This document shows positions 48,713-60,556 of a DNA stretch of 64,000 nucleotides, one piece after another. The position numbers and the translations under genes were made by a program. The notes below the pieces were generated by a model that was not told the origin of the DNA, did not search any database, and was given only the letters and a program-made list of their open reading frames with translations. The stretch lies in the NCBI GenBank assembly GCA_947561585.1, contig CANNZV010002314.1, positions 1 through 64,000 of the forward strand. The letters run 5' to 3'. This DNA comes from Caprella mutica (lineage: Eukaryota > Arthropoda > Malacostraca > Amphipoda > Caprellidae). How positions within the stretch are numbered: position 1 is the stretch's first letter; the number at the start of each line of letters is the position of its first letter.

Positions 48713-51700
48713 TTAGCGTCCATTGAAAGTTATTGGAGGAGCCTGAGCAGAGGAGGCTTCTTCTGTTTCTGAGGTTAAATGAAAAGGAATATCAGAAGAA
48801 CATGTTACCGAATTCAATAATGAATATTTTTTTTTCATTTGAATAATATTATTTCTTTATGCATATGTTCTTACCAGGGTCAGATGCTCCCGAAGCATCT
48901 CGTCCAGAGGCTCCAAGACGAGCCGCGAAGTTCCTCACGCAACTGAAAAAATATGAAAGTTAAAATGTAAACAAACTGAAAAAAATGTACTTGATTAGAC
49001 AAAAACAATGGTGATGAATGGAAGATACTAATATTATGAGAATTTATTTAAATATAAAAGCGTGTGTAAAAGCGCACTTGAGACAGGAGATGCACAATTT
49101 TTTTCCATCATCTCACACCCCGCTTCGCTCTGTCCACATCACAATAATACCTACTCATTTTGAGGTAACATGTGTTTCTTATCTTTGCATGTTGTTCTTA
49201 TTTTAAATTTATCTTTATGTTTTAGTGTATACGAGTGAATGTACATATATCAAATAAAGATTTTTATGAAAAAATATTCGTTAGGATTTTATAAGAGTTT
49301 TAGTGTGAGCTGGTTCGCCCGAAGCAGATCCTAGATTAGTGATAATGTAGTGATGCATGATCACTATCAAAATAGGTTTCTCATTCATTCTCATATTTAA
49401 TCTTAGACTTCTAAATAATTCTCATTTTTCATTTCTTAATATTAGGTAGCTAAATTTGTCTTTTTTGTTATAAAATAATTTTCCTAAATAGTTTAAACAT
49501 ACCCAATTAATTCAACTTTATCATTTCACTATAATTTATCGTTTTGTTACAAATATTTATTGAGTCAATAATGTTCAGGAATTTGCTCTAGAATGTTCTA
49601 GTAAGTTCCTTCTGGAGCAAACCTTAAATATATTGTATCTCCTAAACTAACTTATGTTCAAACTTTATATTTTGTAATTAGGTTCTTTTCTTTTTATTTA
49701 TCATGATTTATATAATTTTAATTCCTAATTCCTTGTATTAACTAGTGCCATTTTTATAAATAGGTAGTTATAAACTTGTGTTATTGCGCATGCGCTAAGT
49801 TGTTTGTCAAGCATTCATATAAAAGGCTGTGATGCAATTGAGCCAAATCATTTCTAATCACTCATTACATAGAGCTACAGCCGGAAATCTCTCGGTAAGT
49901 TGTTGTCTTCTTTTAGTTCATTATGTTTAAATTAAGTATATAAATGTTGTTTAATTCCTTTTTGTATTTAATGTAATTTTATGTAGGTAGTTTGCATTAT
50001 CTTTTGTTTATATATTATTGATTAATAATATGTAGTCCCTAATTAATCTGTAATTCCTGTTCATATTACAGGCTGTGACTCTACCACTCACACATTTAAT
50101 CTCATTTCATTTATATCTATTCTAAATATAGTATTCGTTCTATATAAATTTATTTAACCTACCTACCACCAAACTAAAACTAAACTATTATAGAACGGTG
50201 GCTTAACCACCCCTATAATAATATATCAATAATTGGTAGTTAGTTAGTGTGATCTTTGTGAACCTTCGGAGTTACTTGAAAACATGTGTATAAGAAACGA
50301 AGAAATAATGCGAATTGGAAGTCTTAACCTAGAATATGCTACTGATTTCTACTTATATAATAACTGTAAAGATAATAGATCTGAAAATGAGATCATCTCT
50401 CGTTCAAAAGCTAATAAGAATTCATCCTATTTTTATCATTTTGCGTAGTAATGAAGTTGCTTCATAACAATGAGCTTTCTGAGCATATATTTTTAATTAT
50501 CGGAATCTACATTTGAAGTATTGTAGAAGTATATATGGAATCTGTTTTGAAGAAGTACTTGTTAATCTGTTTGATGAATGAGTTAATATTCAAATCGTCT
50601 TACCTGCAAGTGTCGTGATCAAACCTCTGACCAGTACTGCAGGACTGTTCTTTGTAACAATAGCAAGAGCAGGATTTCGGGTCCCAGTAGTGAGTTTTTC
50701 CTCTTGCTTTGCACTTGTTCTTTTCATCTCTATATAAAAAAACAGAATGAAATTAAGTATGATGCACTTTAATCGATTCTATTTGAAATTTGCAGTCCTT
50801 GTATCTAAATTCTAAAGATAAAGATAGTAGTCTAAAATAAGGAGATGAGTGGAGTACATTGGGCCACCAGTAAGCGAACATAACAACTACGAATTTTTTA
50901 TTGTCCAATACGCTCATGATTTGTTGTTATTCTTGTAGGTGATTTCAATTAAATCTTTTATATGAATGCTAATTATTTAAACTTATTGAATGACATGGGT
51001 GGTATTACCGGGTGTAGCGAACTCACTCGTTTTTACAGCGGCAGAGGCATTCATCTTTGCTGTAGGTCTGGATGGTCATGTCGCAATCTTTTTCGGTCAC
51101 TCTACAGTTGCAGGAGCAGGCCAGGTGCTGGATCTCATCTATTTCGTAGTAGGCGGTGCTTTCTTCTCTGCGACGGCGGTTGCTACCGCGAGTTCTGGAA
51201 AGATGTTATTAAATAAAATAAAACTTTCTTTCATTACAATTTTTATGTTCATAGTGATGTCAAGCCAAACAATCAATGATATTTTCAGGTCATAGAAGTT
51301 GTACAAACGAAAATACAAAATTTAGTCCGTGAAATTCAAACCTTGTTCTTGCGTTAGATCTAGTACTTGAGCTAGTTCTTGTTCTAGTACTGGTTCTAGT
51401 TCTACCAGAGTTTCTTGGTGTGTTCCGAGTACTTGTTCCTCTTCCGCTGGTGCCAGAAGAAACCTTCAGAATCTAGAATGAGAAAATTATAGATGTATAA
51501 ATTTACTGGTGTCAGTTCCTTTCGCCGAAAACACTGTCACCAAACGACACTTTGGCCAAAAAATTTAAAAACACTGTACGTTATGATTATAATGAGATAT
51601 AGCGCACCTAAGGTTAGGTTAGCGGTCCAGTTTGGGAGGGGCCAATAGTGACAAAATCAAAATGTATACTATACTTTTTTGAACTATAAAATAAGTATAC

Positions 51701-54582
51701 TTAACTTTAAAAAAAAATTGTCACATCTTCGAGTGATTTTGGTGAAAAGGCTAAGAACCAAATTTACTATAGCGTGAGGTCAACTCTAAGAGTAATAATA
51801 TGTAGGTCTATTTCCAAGTGTCACCTACTCAAATGCAACATGCTGTCTACCGTATCTTAACTTTTTTATAATTCTATAGAATTTTGCCTAATAATTTTAA
51901 TACATCGGAGAACCTGGTCCACGTCTGTCATTTATTAGGATCATGTATCGGAAAATTATGGACCCTGGCGTTACTTTTCATATGCAGATATTGATACCAC
52001 TGACTATTACTTCTGCTGGTTGATATGAATAAAGTTCAGCCTAATTAAATTTCACATGACGTTATTCTTCTTAAAGGTCCTCTCCAGGCTCCGGGAAAAA
52101 AATGAGTTTATAACATAATATTATAGAACTAAGGTCTGTGATCATTATTATGCAAACCGCATACAATTCGGTTCTGTATATGTTTTATAATTTGTTTTTA
52201 AAGTTTTTCAATACTCTGTGAGAAACAATTGAGCGAATCACTAATCTGATGCTCAAGAAGAAGATTGTACACTCTTTGTTTTGATTACAAATTTGAATTT
52301 TATAAACAAACCATGCGTTTTCGACATTTATCTAAATTATTTTAGATATCAATTGTTTCCTAAAGTATATAAACGTTTCTATTATAAGTTTATTCAATTT
52401 TATACTTTACTCGAATATTAAATGGATTTATTGAACCTAATACCTAGTTGACAATCAAAACAAATGGTGTACATTCTTTTTCTTCAGGCTGAAAATTTCT
52501 TAAATTAGTAAGTCGGAAGTAAAGAAGGTTTTGTAGAGTTTCGATTATAAAAATCTTTGAAATCATATAAAATTAAAAATATGCTACCAAATTCGATGCG
52601 GTTTGCAGCAAAATGATAAGAAACATTAGCCTCGTTGAATAAAGCAATAAAAATATTTGCTTGGAGGGGACCTTTAAAATTCAATGAATGAGTCAACTTC
52701 TTATAAATCTTTGTTCAGTGAAGTTAAAATAAGAGTATAAAAGTGAAAAACTATATTAAATTAAATATAATATTTGTCATTACAGAGTCTAAGTGTGAAA
52801 TAGATCCTTTTCAAAATATAAAAATATTAGATAGTCCTTTTTCTTTACTCTGTTCTCTTACCTTGAGCTTGATGGATTTCTCTAAAGTAGGTTGGCATGA
52901 GAGTAGAGGACCGTGACAACAGCCTCCACATCTCATAAGTCGGACACATCGGGGAAAGTAGACCACGTTGAGTTCTCGGGGTAAGTCCAGTACAACCGTC
53001 CTGTTCTCTGGTTCACATACAGCGTTCAGAGCATCGACGATTTGGGCTAGAAATGACGAAACATACTTTTGTTATTTCTTTGTAACGGAAAATGTTTTTG
53101 GCATCCTAAATTCGATGAAAGATTGAAGGATATCGAAAGGAAAGTATCACATCGAAATATTGATTAGATTTTTTTTCGAATCAGAATAATCATAACTAAG
53201 AATTGAACTCAGGTACCAATTAAAAAAAGTAGTAGTCAGTAGGTATATAAAAAAAAGCTAAGTTGTTTTATTTGATGTTTTTCTAATGTCATCCCCAGAG
53301 GACGTTGGGCGTTAAAGGGTTAAGAATAGGTACCATACGCTAAATGGCTGAATTAAAATTAACAAAAAAAAGCTATTTTAGTAATTCTCATAGAATAAAC
53401 CTAGGGTTTAATTGTCAACAAATTCAATTCCGATTGTTAAAGTTATATTGGTCGCCTATAATCCTCACATGCGTTTAAAAAAATAGGTTACATAAAAGTA
53501 CACTAGAGGCAACATTAAACCGAAGCTAAACTAACAAGTAAAGCAGACTGCTCAATAACACTTCAACTGTTCTGTGCCGTAATTGACTGAACACATCTGT
53601 TATCAATTGACCTGCAGGGTAGTTCCCAAACAATAAATAACTCTTAAATAGTGCATATATGTTGTTAGAGCAAACAGATTTGAGATATTTGAACGTACTT
53701 GGCTAACGGATATGGAACAGATAAGGTTGCGATATGACTGTTTTATTTTTCAGTGAAACACGTTTATCTCTGTCTTGTGAATGAAAACTTTTTTAGGACT
53801 AATACAGAATTGTCCCATATGTGAACAGAAAGCTTAGTATATTTTAGTTTAGTTAGGTTATTTTTTAGTGAAAGAAATTAGTCTTTTTCTAGGACTAATA
53901 CAGAATTCTACCACTTGTGAATTGAATGGCATAAGTTTAGTAAATTCGAAACATTTTTTTTCCAATTTCACTTACATCCCAGTCTAGGCCTGAAATCGAA
54001 ATTTGATTCCTCAGCAGGCATAGGAAGACCGAAAATTCTTGAAAAGTCCTCAATAGATCTGATCTCACTGATGGCTTCCATGGTGGTGGATGTCCCATTC
54101 ATCTAAGAAATGGGAAGAGTTTATTGAATGTAGCTAATTTAACTAAATTGGTAGCACAACAAGAACAAATAATCAGCCTACAAATCTCAAATTACATCAG
54201 CAATGGTCATATTTCCAGGTAGGTCCATTGTAGCATCTAACGTGTCGTTTATGTCGTAGTTGGATTCATCAGTAACGTAATCGAAATCGGATTCATCAAT
54301 GATCACATCATCGTTGTTAACAGGACCACGGAAATTTACGTCTGGGAAATGAAATGAGCCAGAAGTAGCTGCGTTACCAGTGAAACTGATTGGCCGAAAG
54401 CCATCATCTTGACTCGATTCAACTACTCGGATGCCAGCCATTTCTGAACCTATGAATAAACAAATTTAATTGATTATTCCTGTCGTAATAGAAATGCGGA
54501 ATTATTTTGATCTAAATCTAGAATTATTACCTGTCGCCAGTGCCAAACTCGTACACAGCAACAATATAAATGATTTCACCAT
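48713..54582 (-). CDS. PDGF/VEGF-family secreted growth factor, copy 4 (intact, 9 coding exons)
   Basis: Youngest duplicate together with copy 3; exons 1 and 2 lie exactly 18,900 bp from their copy 3 counterparts. Exons on the minus strand: 54582-54531, 54449-54196, 54102-53976, 53046-52862, 51472-51342, 51194-51027, 50729-50604, 48942-48875, 48768-48713. Phases are consistent and the product is 388 aa. Domain order is as in copies 2 and 3: signal peptide, acidic pro-region, CEPENRT...RCGGCC core, Arg/Thr/Ser loop, NRRRREES, HLACSCNC, CxC-type module (DEKNKCKARG... FDHDTC), tail ending PPITFNGR. The basic loop exon reads GRTRTSTRTRTSSSTRS, a degenerate RT/ST repeat. The gene is longer than copy 3 because two introns have received insertions: an LTR-like element (49346-50214) and a piggyBac-type MITE (52075-52673). 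Neither disturbs a splice site. An in-frame upstream ATG lies at 54606. Confidence 0.86.
49346..50214 (+). mobile_element. LTR-like insertion (probable solo LTR) in intron of copy 4
   Basis: Absent from the equivalent intron of copy 3 (near 32045). Starts TGTAGTGATGCATGATCAC after ATAA and ends ...AACCACCCCT before another ATAA, giving a 4-bp duplication. Contains a TATAAAA box (49818-49824), consistent with an LTR promoter. About 70 bp further is a donor-like CTCG/GTAAGT at 49894 and an acceptor-like TTACAG at 50071. No gag-pol remains, so a solo LTR is the simplest reading; the family is not identified. Confidence 0.5.
51513..51759. mobile_element. Copy of the 299-bp TIR repeat, intron of VEGF-like copy 4
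   Basis: Orthologous to the copy at 33297-33570; a short deletion has removed the inner right motif (AAAGTGTCGTTCGG). Confidence 0.55.
52075..52673. mobile_element. piggyBac-type MITE in intron of VEGF-like copy 4
   Basis: Bounded by TTAA at 52071-52074 and 52674-52677, with inverted ends AGGTCCTCTCC and GGAGGGGACCT. The equivalent position in copy 3 (near 33889) reads TTCTTAAAATTC with a single TTAA, the exact empty site. No transposase. The only frame, 52505-52696 on the minus strand, runs out of the element and is not a gene. Confidence 0.8.
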
Positions 54583-54625
54583 TTTTAGGCTAATCATTTT
54601 GTTCATCCACAAAGCTGCTTCTCTC

Positions 54626-54632
54626 TTAAATA
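54626..54632 (-). promoter_or_regulatory. TATA-like box of VEGF-like copy 4
   Basis: TATTTAA on the minus strand at the position equivalent to the copy 3 box (offset 18,900 bp). The upstream sequence is nearly identical to copy 3, so the two genes probably began with the same promoter. Confidence 0.4.
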
Positions 54633-55920
54633 GGTAGGTTGGTAACTCTATCTCAGAAAGCTATATGATGTTAACAGGACAAGAAGGATACTGATACTGA
54701 AACCATTTGAGAGTTGTGACAGGATACGTCTCCTTGATATTTATTCACCTGCGTACATATTTACCAACACACAAACCTGCTATAGCCATCCTGCACATGG
54801 TGGCCTGTTCTAAATAAGATTTTCCTACTAACACCAGATAAAAAAATCTCGTTTGAAACGTCACGTGGAAATTACATGAAATAGGAAATTAAATGATTTG
54901 ACGTCACTAGGAAAGAGGACAACCCTTGAAATATGAATGTATAGTTGCGATAATACACGAACAAAGGAAATAGATAAAGACGTATTTAACTCATTTGCAT
55001 ATAATGATAAGTGTACATTGAATAGGTGTATTTATATGATAAAAATGTCTTAACATATATAATTATCTAAAATTATTTTTATTAAATGCACAGTATGAAT
55101 GGTACGACAAAATTTTTTATAGAAAATTAGAACCATCGCATATTGATTTGGAAAATTGAATTTTGATTTATTGCGAATTAAACCAAACTTTGTTACTTTG
55201 GGGTCACAGAAATAATGTGGGGTCACAGAAGATCAATTGGTGCCCTCATTTAGTCTTTTATGGCCCTGATATAGATATGACTTAACGTAATGAAAGAGAT
55301 ACTGCTAAGATATCTCATAGTGCTGTAGCTATGATTCATCGTAATGAATTAGTTACTCTTAAAATGGTTTCTGATATTGATTTTATACATACAAATTTAA
55401 AGGAATGTTAATTGGTGATACAGTATAAAAAATGAGGGAAAATTATGTTGGGGCCACTGAAAATTGACATAATACCCCTCTTAATTTTCTATGGCCCAAC
55501 CATTACATATTCCTTGGATATTATACAGATAACTCCTTTTCGTATTGGAAGTATCAATCATAATTAAATTGTACTACGCCATTGTATAGTACTATATGTT
55601 GTCTGTTCTACTGTTGTGCAATCGTTCTCAGAAATATGAGTAACATATAAATAGACAGATGTTATTTAATTGTCAGTTGTTATATTAATGTTCGGAAAAT
55701 CCCGTCATCTAACCTAGGGATTATCACGTTTGTATATATAATGTATATATAATGTATATATAATGTATACGTATAATGTATAAGAAGGTGTGCGAGTGTT
55801 TATTTATAATATATATGCATATCTACACACAATGATGTCTATAGTAACAATTGGTTGATGCAATAGGATATGAATAATAAAATAATTGAATGAAACTGAA
55901 ACTGAAATGACGTCATCAAT

Positions 55921-56700
55921 CAAAGCTAATGCAATAGGGTAAGTTCTTAGTTATCGGACAGTTCCACATTTTCGGTCATATAACAAAAAACGGTATTACA
56001 AAAATTATTTAATATTTCTTTAATTACCTGCAGGTAAAACGGATACCCAGGATACACTAACATAGGGTATGGTAATCAGCTTATTGAATCTATAGTTTGA
56101 CGTGACCACCGGGTGACTGAAAATGGCGACTCTGACCACTTTTTGAAACATGAAAAAACCTACTTAAACTTAGCACTTCTAAATTTTATTTTTTTTCTGA
56201 TCAATTACTAACTAGGCATTGGTTAAATTGTATTCCATTATTTTTTTCCTTATTTGTTATTCATAGGAACTACAATTGAGCAGTTAACTAGCACTACTTA
56301 ACGCTCCTAGGTAGCATATTTTCAAGACCCTATTTTTTATAGATTAGTTAAAGAAATTAACAATAAAAACACACCTGAATTATGTCTATATATTCAACTC
56401 TGAGGTTCAATCGCCATTTTCGCTTTTCTTTTGTACGAAACCCTTATAAAATGACTTCAAACTTCTCGATATTAACATGCAAATACGAGGAATTATGGGC
56501 CGCTCGGTCACAAACAAGGAATGTGTTGTTGTGGTGACGTCATATTTTTGTGTCGTCTGCTAGGTACTATACCCGATTATGTTCCTGTACCGTGCGGATA
56601 CCAATTAAAATAACAATTAATCAATAATTATTATACCGTTTTTCTTATATGACCGAAAATGTTGAACTGACCGATAATTTGGAACTAACTCTATAGAAAT
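55921..56700. mobile_element. Shorter relative of the long-TIR element
   Basis: Left arm (AATAGGGTAAGTTC, ACATTTTCGGTCATAT) and right arm (TTATATGACCGAAAATG, GGAACTAACTCTAT) are inverted. The left 200 bp match 40650-40870. The interior differs and encodes nothing recognisable. Confidence 0.5.
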
Positions 56701-56934
56701 AGAATATAATACAATAAATGATCACAATCTCTATTTATTACCTACATTTTAAATTCTCCAATTTTTTCGAATTGCTTTATGAATAATACCTTATTTTGTT
56801 ATTTCTTAATTGATATTGGTACTATGTTCTTTACTTCCCTATGCGAGAATTTAATGGATTTGATCATATATTGTTCTATATAAACTACATACAGTACAAG
56901 CTAAAAATGTATATTAAGAAAACAGTATGGTTCT

Positions 56935-57025
56935 AGGACAACTCGCCGCCGGACAATTCGCCGCCGGACAACTCGCCGCGGACAATTCGCCGTGAGGACA
57001 TTTCGCCGCCAGGACAACTCGCCGC
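56935..57025. repeat. GGACAATTCGCCGCC array, left arm
   Basis: About six units of GGACAAYTCGCCGC, 15-16 bp apart. Inverted relative to the array at 61395-61482, the two enclosing 4.4 kb. Confidence 0.65.
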
Positions 57026-57454
57026 GTGATTTATGTTTTGCCTGCGTATACATCATTTACATATATTCAAAAATGTTAAAAATGTAAACAATGATTTGCT
57101 TCTATAAGCTCAAGACACGAAAAACAGTAGTTGACATAATTCATTATTTCATTTAATTAGTTTCGTTTGTTATATCTGTGAGAATATTTCAGGCTGCAAA
57201 AAATATCTGAGTTATTATTCCAAATTTAGAAGTGTTTAACCGTCTGCTTTAAAACGAAGGGCTTTCTAGTTGACGTCAAAAGAAAATTAAATACAAGAGA
57301 CACACAGAGAAAAAAGTTTACTCACATTTAATGGGTCAACAATTTATGCTTTAAATCAATTTATTACGTGAGTTGGTTTGACTATATTCATGTTTTCACG
57401 TGTGTCATAACTTCTATGACGTGGTGTGTCACCAAACATAGTTAATTCAAATCA

Positions 57455-57890
57455 TTTTATGGATTGAATCAACTTACTATGAGAGTTACAGTTACATTTT
57501 GGGAGTTTGAACATATGTTAAAACAACTAGGACATAGTGTGTTGAAGTAACTTACAAAGATTGTTAATCAAATGTATCTGGTGTATGAATTAACTTACTA
57601 TGATAGTTGGCGCTACTTTTTTTGAAGTTTAGGTGCGAGTTAAATCAACTATGACATAGTGTGTTATAGTAACTCACAAAGACTGTTAATCCAATGTATT
57701 CTGCAGTGTATGAATTAACATACTGTGAGAGTTGGCGTTCCTTTTTTTTTAAGTTTAGGTGTGAGTTAAAACAACTATGACATAGTGTGATAAAGTAACC
57801 CACAAAGACTGTTAATCCTATGTATCTGGTGTATCAATTAACTTACTATGGGAGTTGGCGCTACTTTTTAAGTTTAGATGTGAGTTAAAT
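57455..57890. repeat. About 120-bp subterminal tandem repeat, 3+ copies
   Basis: The words ACTTACTATGAGAGTT, AACTATGACATAGTGTG and ACAAAGACTGTTAATCC recur with spacing of about 122-127 bp. Lies just inside the left terminus of the TIR element, like the subterminal repeats some transposases bind. Confidence 0.75.
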
Positions 57891-58370
57891 TAAATGAGTA
57901 TGTGGCAACTTATGCTTTCCTCAAAGCCAATTAATCGGTTGACACTTTACAGTTCAAATCTTGTTTGAAGTGTGTTACGTGTTGAATGTGAACGCTCCTT
58001 AATACCATTTTAGTTCAAGTGCAAACAATAGCGTTATATGCACTAAATATTATTATCGCTGCCGATCGATTATTAATTATTAATTAATTCCATTAATGCA
58101 TAGATAAATGCCTGCCTAAATATTCTAAAAAATTTGGGATTGATAGGGTGGTGGCTAGGTAGTTATTTGAAGAGCTGATTATCAGTGTGTAACTTTTCAT
58201 AATAATAAATTTTGATTACTGCCTTCCGGTTTGTAAACTGATATCCAAACTAATTTTTCTAGATTATTATATGTTAACTTATTCAAGCATCATACCTACC
58301 TAGCTGTTTTTTTTCAATACTCAATATCTTCTAAATAGGCTAGGCAGTTATTGCGCTGTCCTTAGATAGG

Positions 58371-58530
58371 GTAAGTTCCAAATTATCAGGTGATTTCACA
58401 TTTTCGGTGACGTATGAAATATAGTATATAGCTACCTAATAGTTAATTGAAATAAAAGTTGATCAATTATTTTATATAGTTTTTCTTAGGCGACCGAAAA
58501 TGTGGAACCGTCCGATAATTCGGAACTTAT
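58371..58530. mobile_element. 160-bp MITE nested in the 57301-60864 element
   Basis: GTAAGTTCCAAATTATCAGG and ACATTTTCGGT on the left mirror ACCGAAAATGTGGAAC and ATAATTCGGAACTTAT on the right. Same family as 10390-10554. Confidence 0.6.
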
Positions 58531-58831
58531 CTTAGTATCTCAAGTTAAGTATTCTTATTATATATAGATTTCAAAACTAGTTAGTATACCTATAGGTAGG
58601 GTTACACAGGTAAATTCGGTTCTTTAATTTCTAATTGCGGCCCTATTAACAAAGTCTCAAAATCCATTTGAAATTAGTTTAGCTATATATTGAATTGTTC
58701 AACAGATCAATTTATGATAGGTTCTATTTATTTCACGAGTACCTTGAAGCCATGATGGTTATTAATGTTTCTGAGATAAGAGACCGCAGTTAGTTGAAGT
58801 GCCGCAATTTACCTACTTGACCTAGTTTTCT

Positions 58832-59567
58832 ATGACCGGGAGAACTTCGTCCGGGGAGCAAATAAGGAGAACACCGTCCAGGGATTTGGCAGTGAGAGCT
58901 CCAACCAGAGGTGAGCCTTTTGATATATTATACTTTTTTGGTATTTAATTAAAGTCTAAATTAAGAGTGTATAATGAACAAAATTATGAGGATTAGCAAA
59001 AGGAGAATCCATTGCATTTATTAGGGCTAAATTTATACTGCATCTGAAGATTTATAAATAGTTTGACATTTTATATAAATAATTAACTTATATGAAACAA
59101 TTCTCAGTTAATAGTTCTCTTCATTTCTTTGTTAATATGGTTTTTTTTTATATTTTCTGAATCTACTTTCAGATCTTTATGAAGAATTGATGGAGTAGAT
59201 CAACGTCACCAACCATCTGGAGTCCTCTTCAATTCCTTTGAATGATTCAGGAACAATTATTAAGATCTGTCAAAGTAAGTATTTGAAAATGTTAGATGCT
59301 TTTTAAATATGTATGTGCAATACTATTATCTCTTACTTTTTCATATGCTTTTAGGGATTCCGGACATGATAAGAATATCGAAGCTGTCGCTATCTCATTA
59401 CAAAAGGAGAAAAGAGTAGGTGATGTTATTGATAATGTATATAAGCGATACTATGAATTTCTATTATATATATATATTAATATACGAATCTCTTATTTCA
59501 GGAATTGGCAACCTATATATAGTCGTAACAGACAGTGACGAGGATTTAAATTATACTTCTAAATAAA
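58832..59567 (+). CDS. Intron-containing gene-like unit carried inside a TIR element
   Basis: Consensus splice signals define up to four short exons: 58832-58910 (AACCAGAG/GTGAGC), 59173-59274 (TTTCAG/ATC, then CAAA/GTAAGT), 59355-59415 (TTTTAG/GGA, AAAGA/GTAGGT) and 59502 onward (TTTCAG/GAA), with AATAAA at 59562-59567. From the ATG at 58832 the frame reads MTGRTSSGEQIRRTPSRDLA then VRAPTRDLYEELME and stops at TAG 59196, 34 residues in all. Beyond the stop the same frame stays open to the end of exon 4 (...YSRNRQ), so this may be a gene broken by one nonsense change. An alternative is a frame from 59296 starting MLFKYVCAILLSLTFSYAF, which resembles a signal peptide but overlaps the intron 2 acceptor. 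No family is recognised. The unit lies wholly within the 57301-60864 element, suggesting capture or an element-encoded gene. Confidence 0.35.
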
Positions 59568-60221
59568 AAAATCTAAAACTTAAATGTTTATATTTCGTTT
59601 TTAATTTGACCTTGGTAAATTCTATTAGCATATTTCTACATCAGTGCCTATGAGTAAGATGAATTGCACTAAAATATGGTTTAGAAGACAAAGGCTTTAT
59701 TATTATTCAATAAGTTATAGTATAATTGCAGCACATCAAAGATTTATTCTATCAAAATTTGTTTTTGTAGTCTAGTCGGGTAATTTAATTTATCTAGACT
59801 ACCTATTTATCACTACGTAAAGTTATTTACGTCATTTAACTACTTTTTTATTAACTGACCTGATGAAGTTATTTATTCAATCTAATCTATTAATTTACAA
59901 CTAATAATCATATATCAATTCATCGGATCGAAAACATTTCAAAAAGCAAAGATTAGTCTAGGTGATCAATTATTTTTTTAAATCAAAATAGTATGCATAT
60001 CACAGAAGCAAAAGTAGAAACTAAATTAACATGTTTGATTTGGTCGTAGAAAATAAATTGTCTAATCTAATTGATACCGGGACCTAACTCGAGATTGTGA
60101 TTTAATAGAGTAAATATATTGACTATAAAAGTCATGTAAAAAGTTTGGCTACTGCTAACCGGACCGATATTTCAAGCTACACTAATAGTTGATATACATT
60201 TAGTTAGTTTACTAGTAGTTG

Positions 60222-60556
60222 ATATAACCAACACGAAATGTTGATATAACCAACACGAGTAGTTGATGTAACCTACACGAGTAGTTGATATAACCTGCAC
60301 GAGTAGTTGGTATAACCTACACGAGTGGTTGGTATAACCTACACGAGTTGTTGGTATAACCTGCACGAGTAGTTGGTATAACCTACACGAGTAGTTGGTA
60401 TAACCTACACGAGTAGTTGGTATAACCTACACGAGTAGTTGGTATAACCTACACGAGTATAGTTGGTATAACCTACACGAGTAGTTGGTATAACCTACAC
60501 GAGTATAGTTGGTATAACCTACACGAGTAGTTGGTATACCCTACACGAGTAGTTAG
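60222..60556. repeat. 22-bp minisatellite inside the 57301-60864 element
   Basis: The core AGTTGGTATAACCTACACGA recurs about 15 times, with some 24-bp units (GAGTATAGTTGG). The first units diverge (GATATAACCAACACG). The 64-codon minus-strand frame at 60172-60366 is read through this repeat and is rejected as a gene. Confidence 0.85.

Larger units (their letters stand above)
45457..55817. repeat. Segmental duplication, right half (holds VEGF-like copy 4)
   Basis: Partner of 29583-36705, enlarged by insertions at 45568-48143, 49346-50214 and 52075-52673. Confidence 0.75.

Noticed and set aside
60172..60366. 64-codon minus-strand frame
   Set aside because: Translation of the 22-bp minisatellite.
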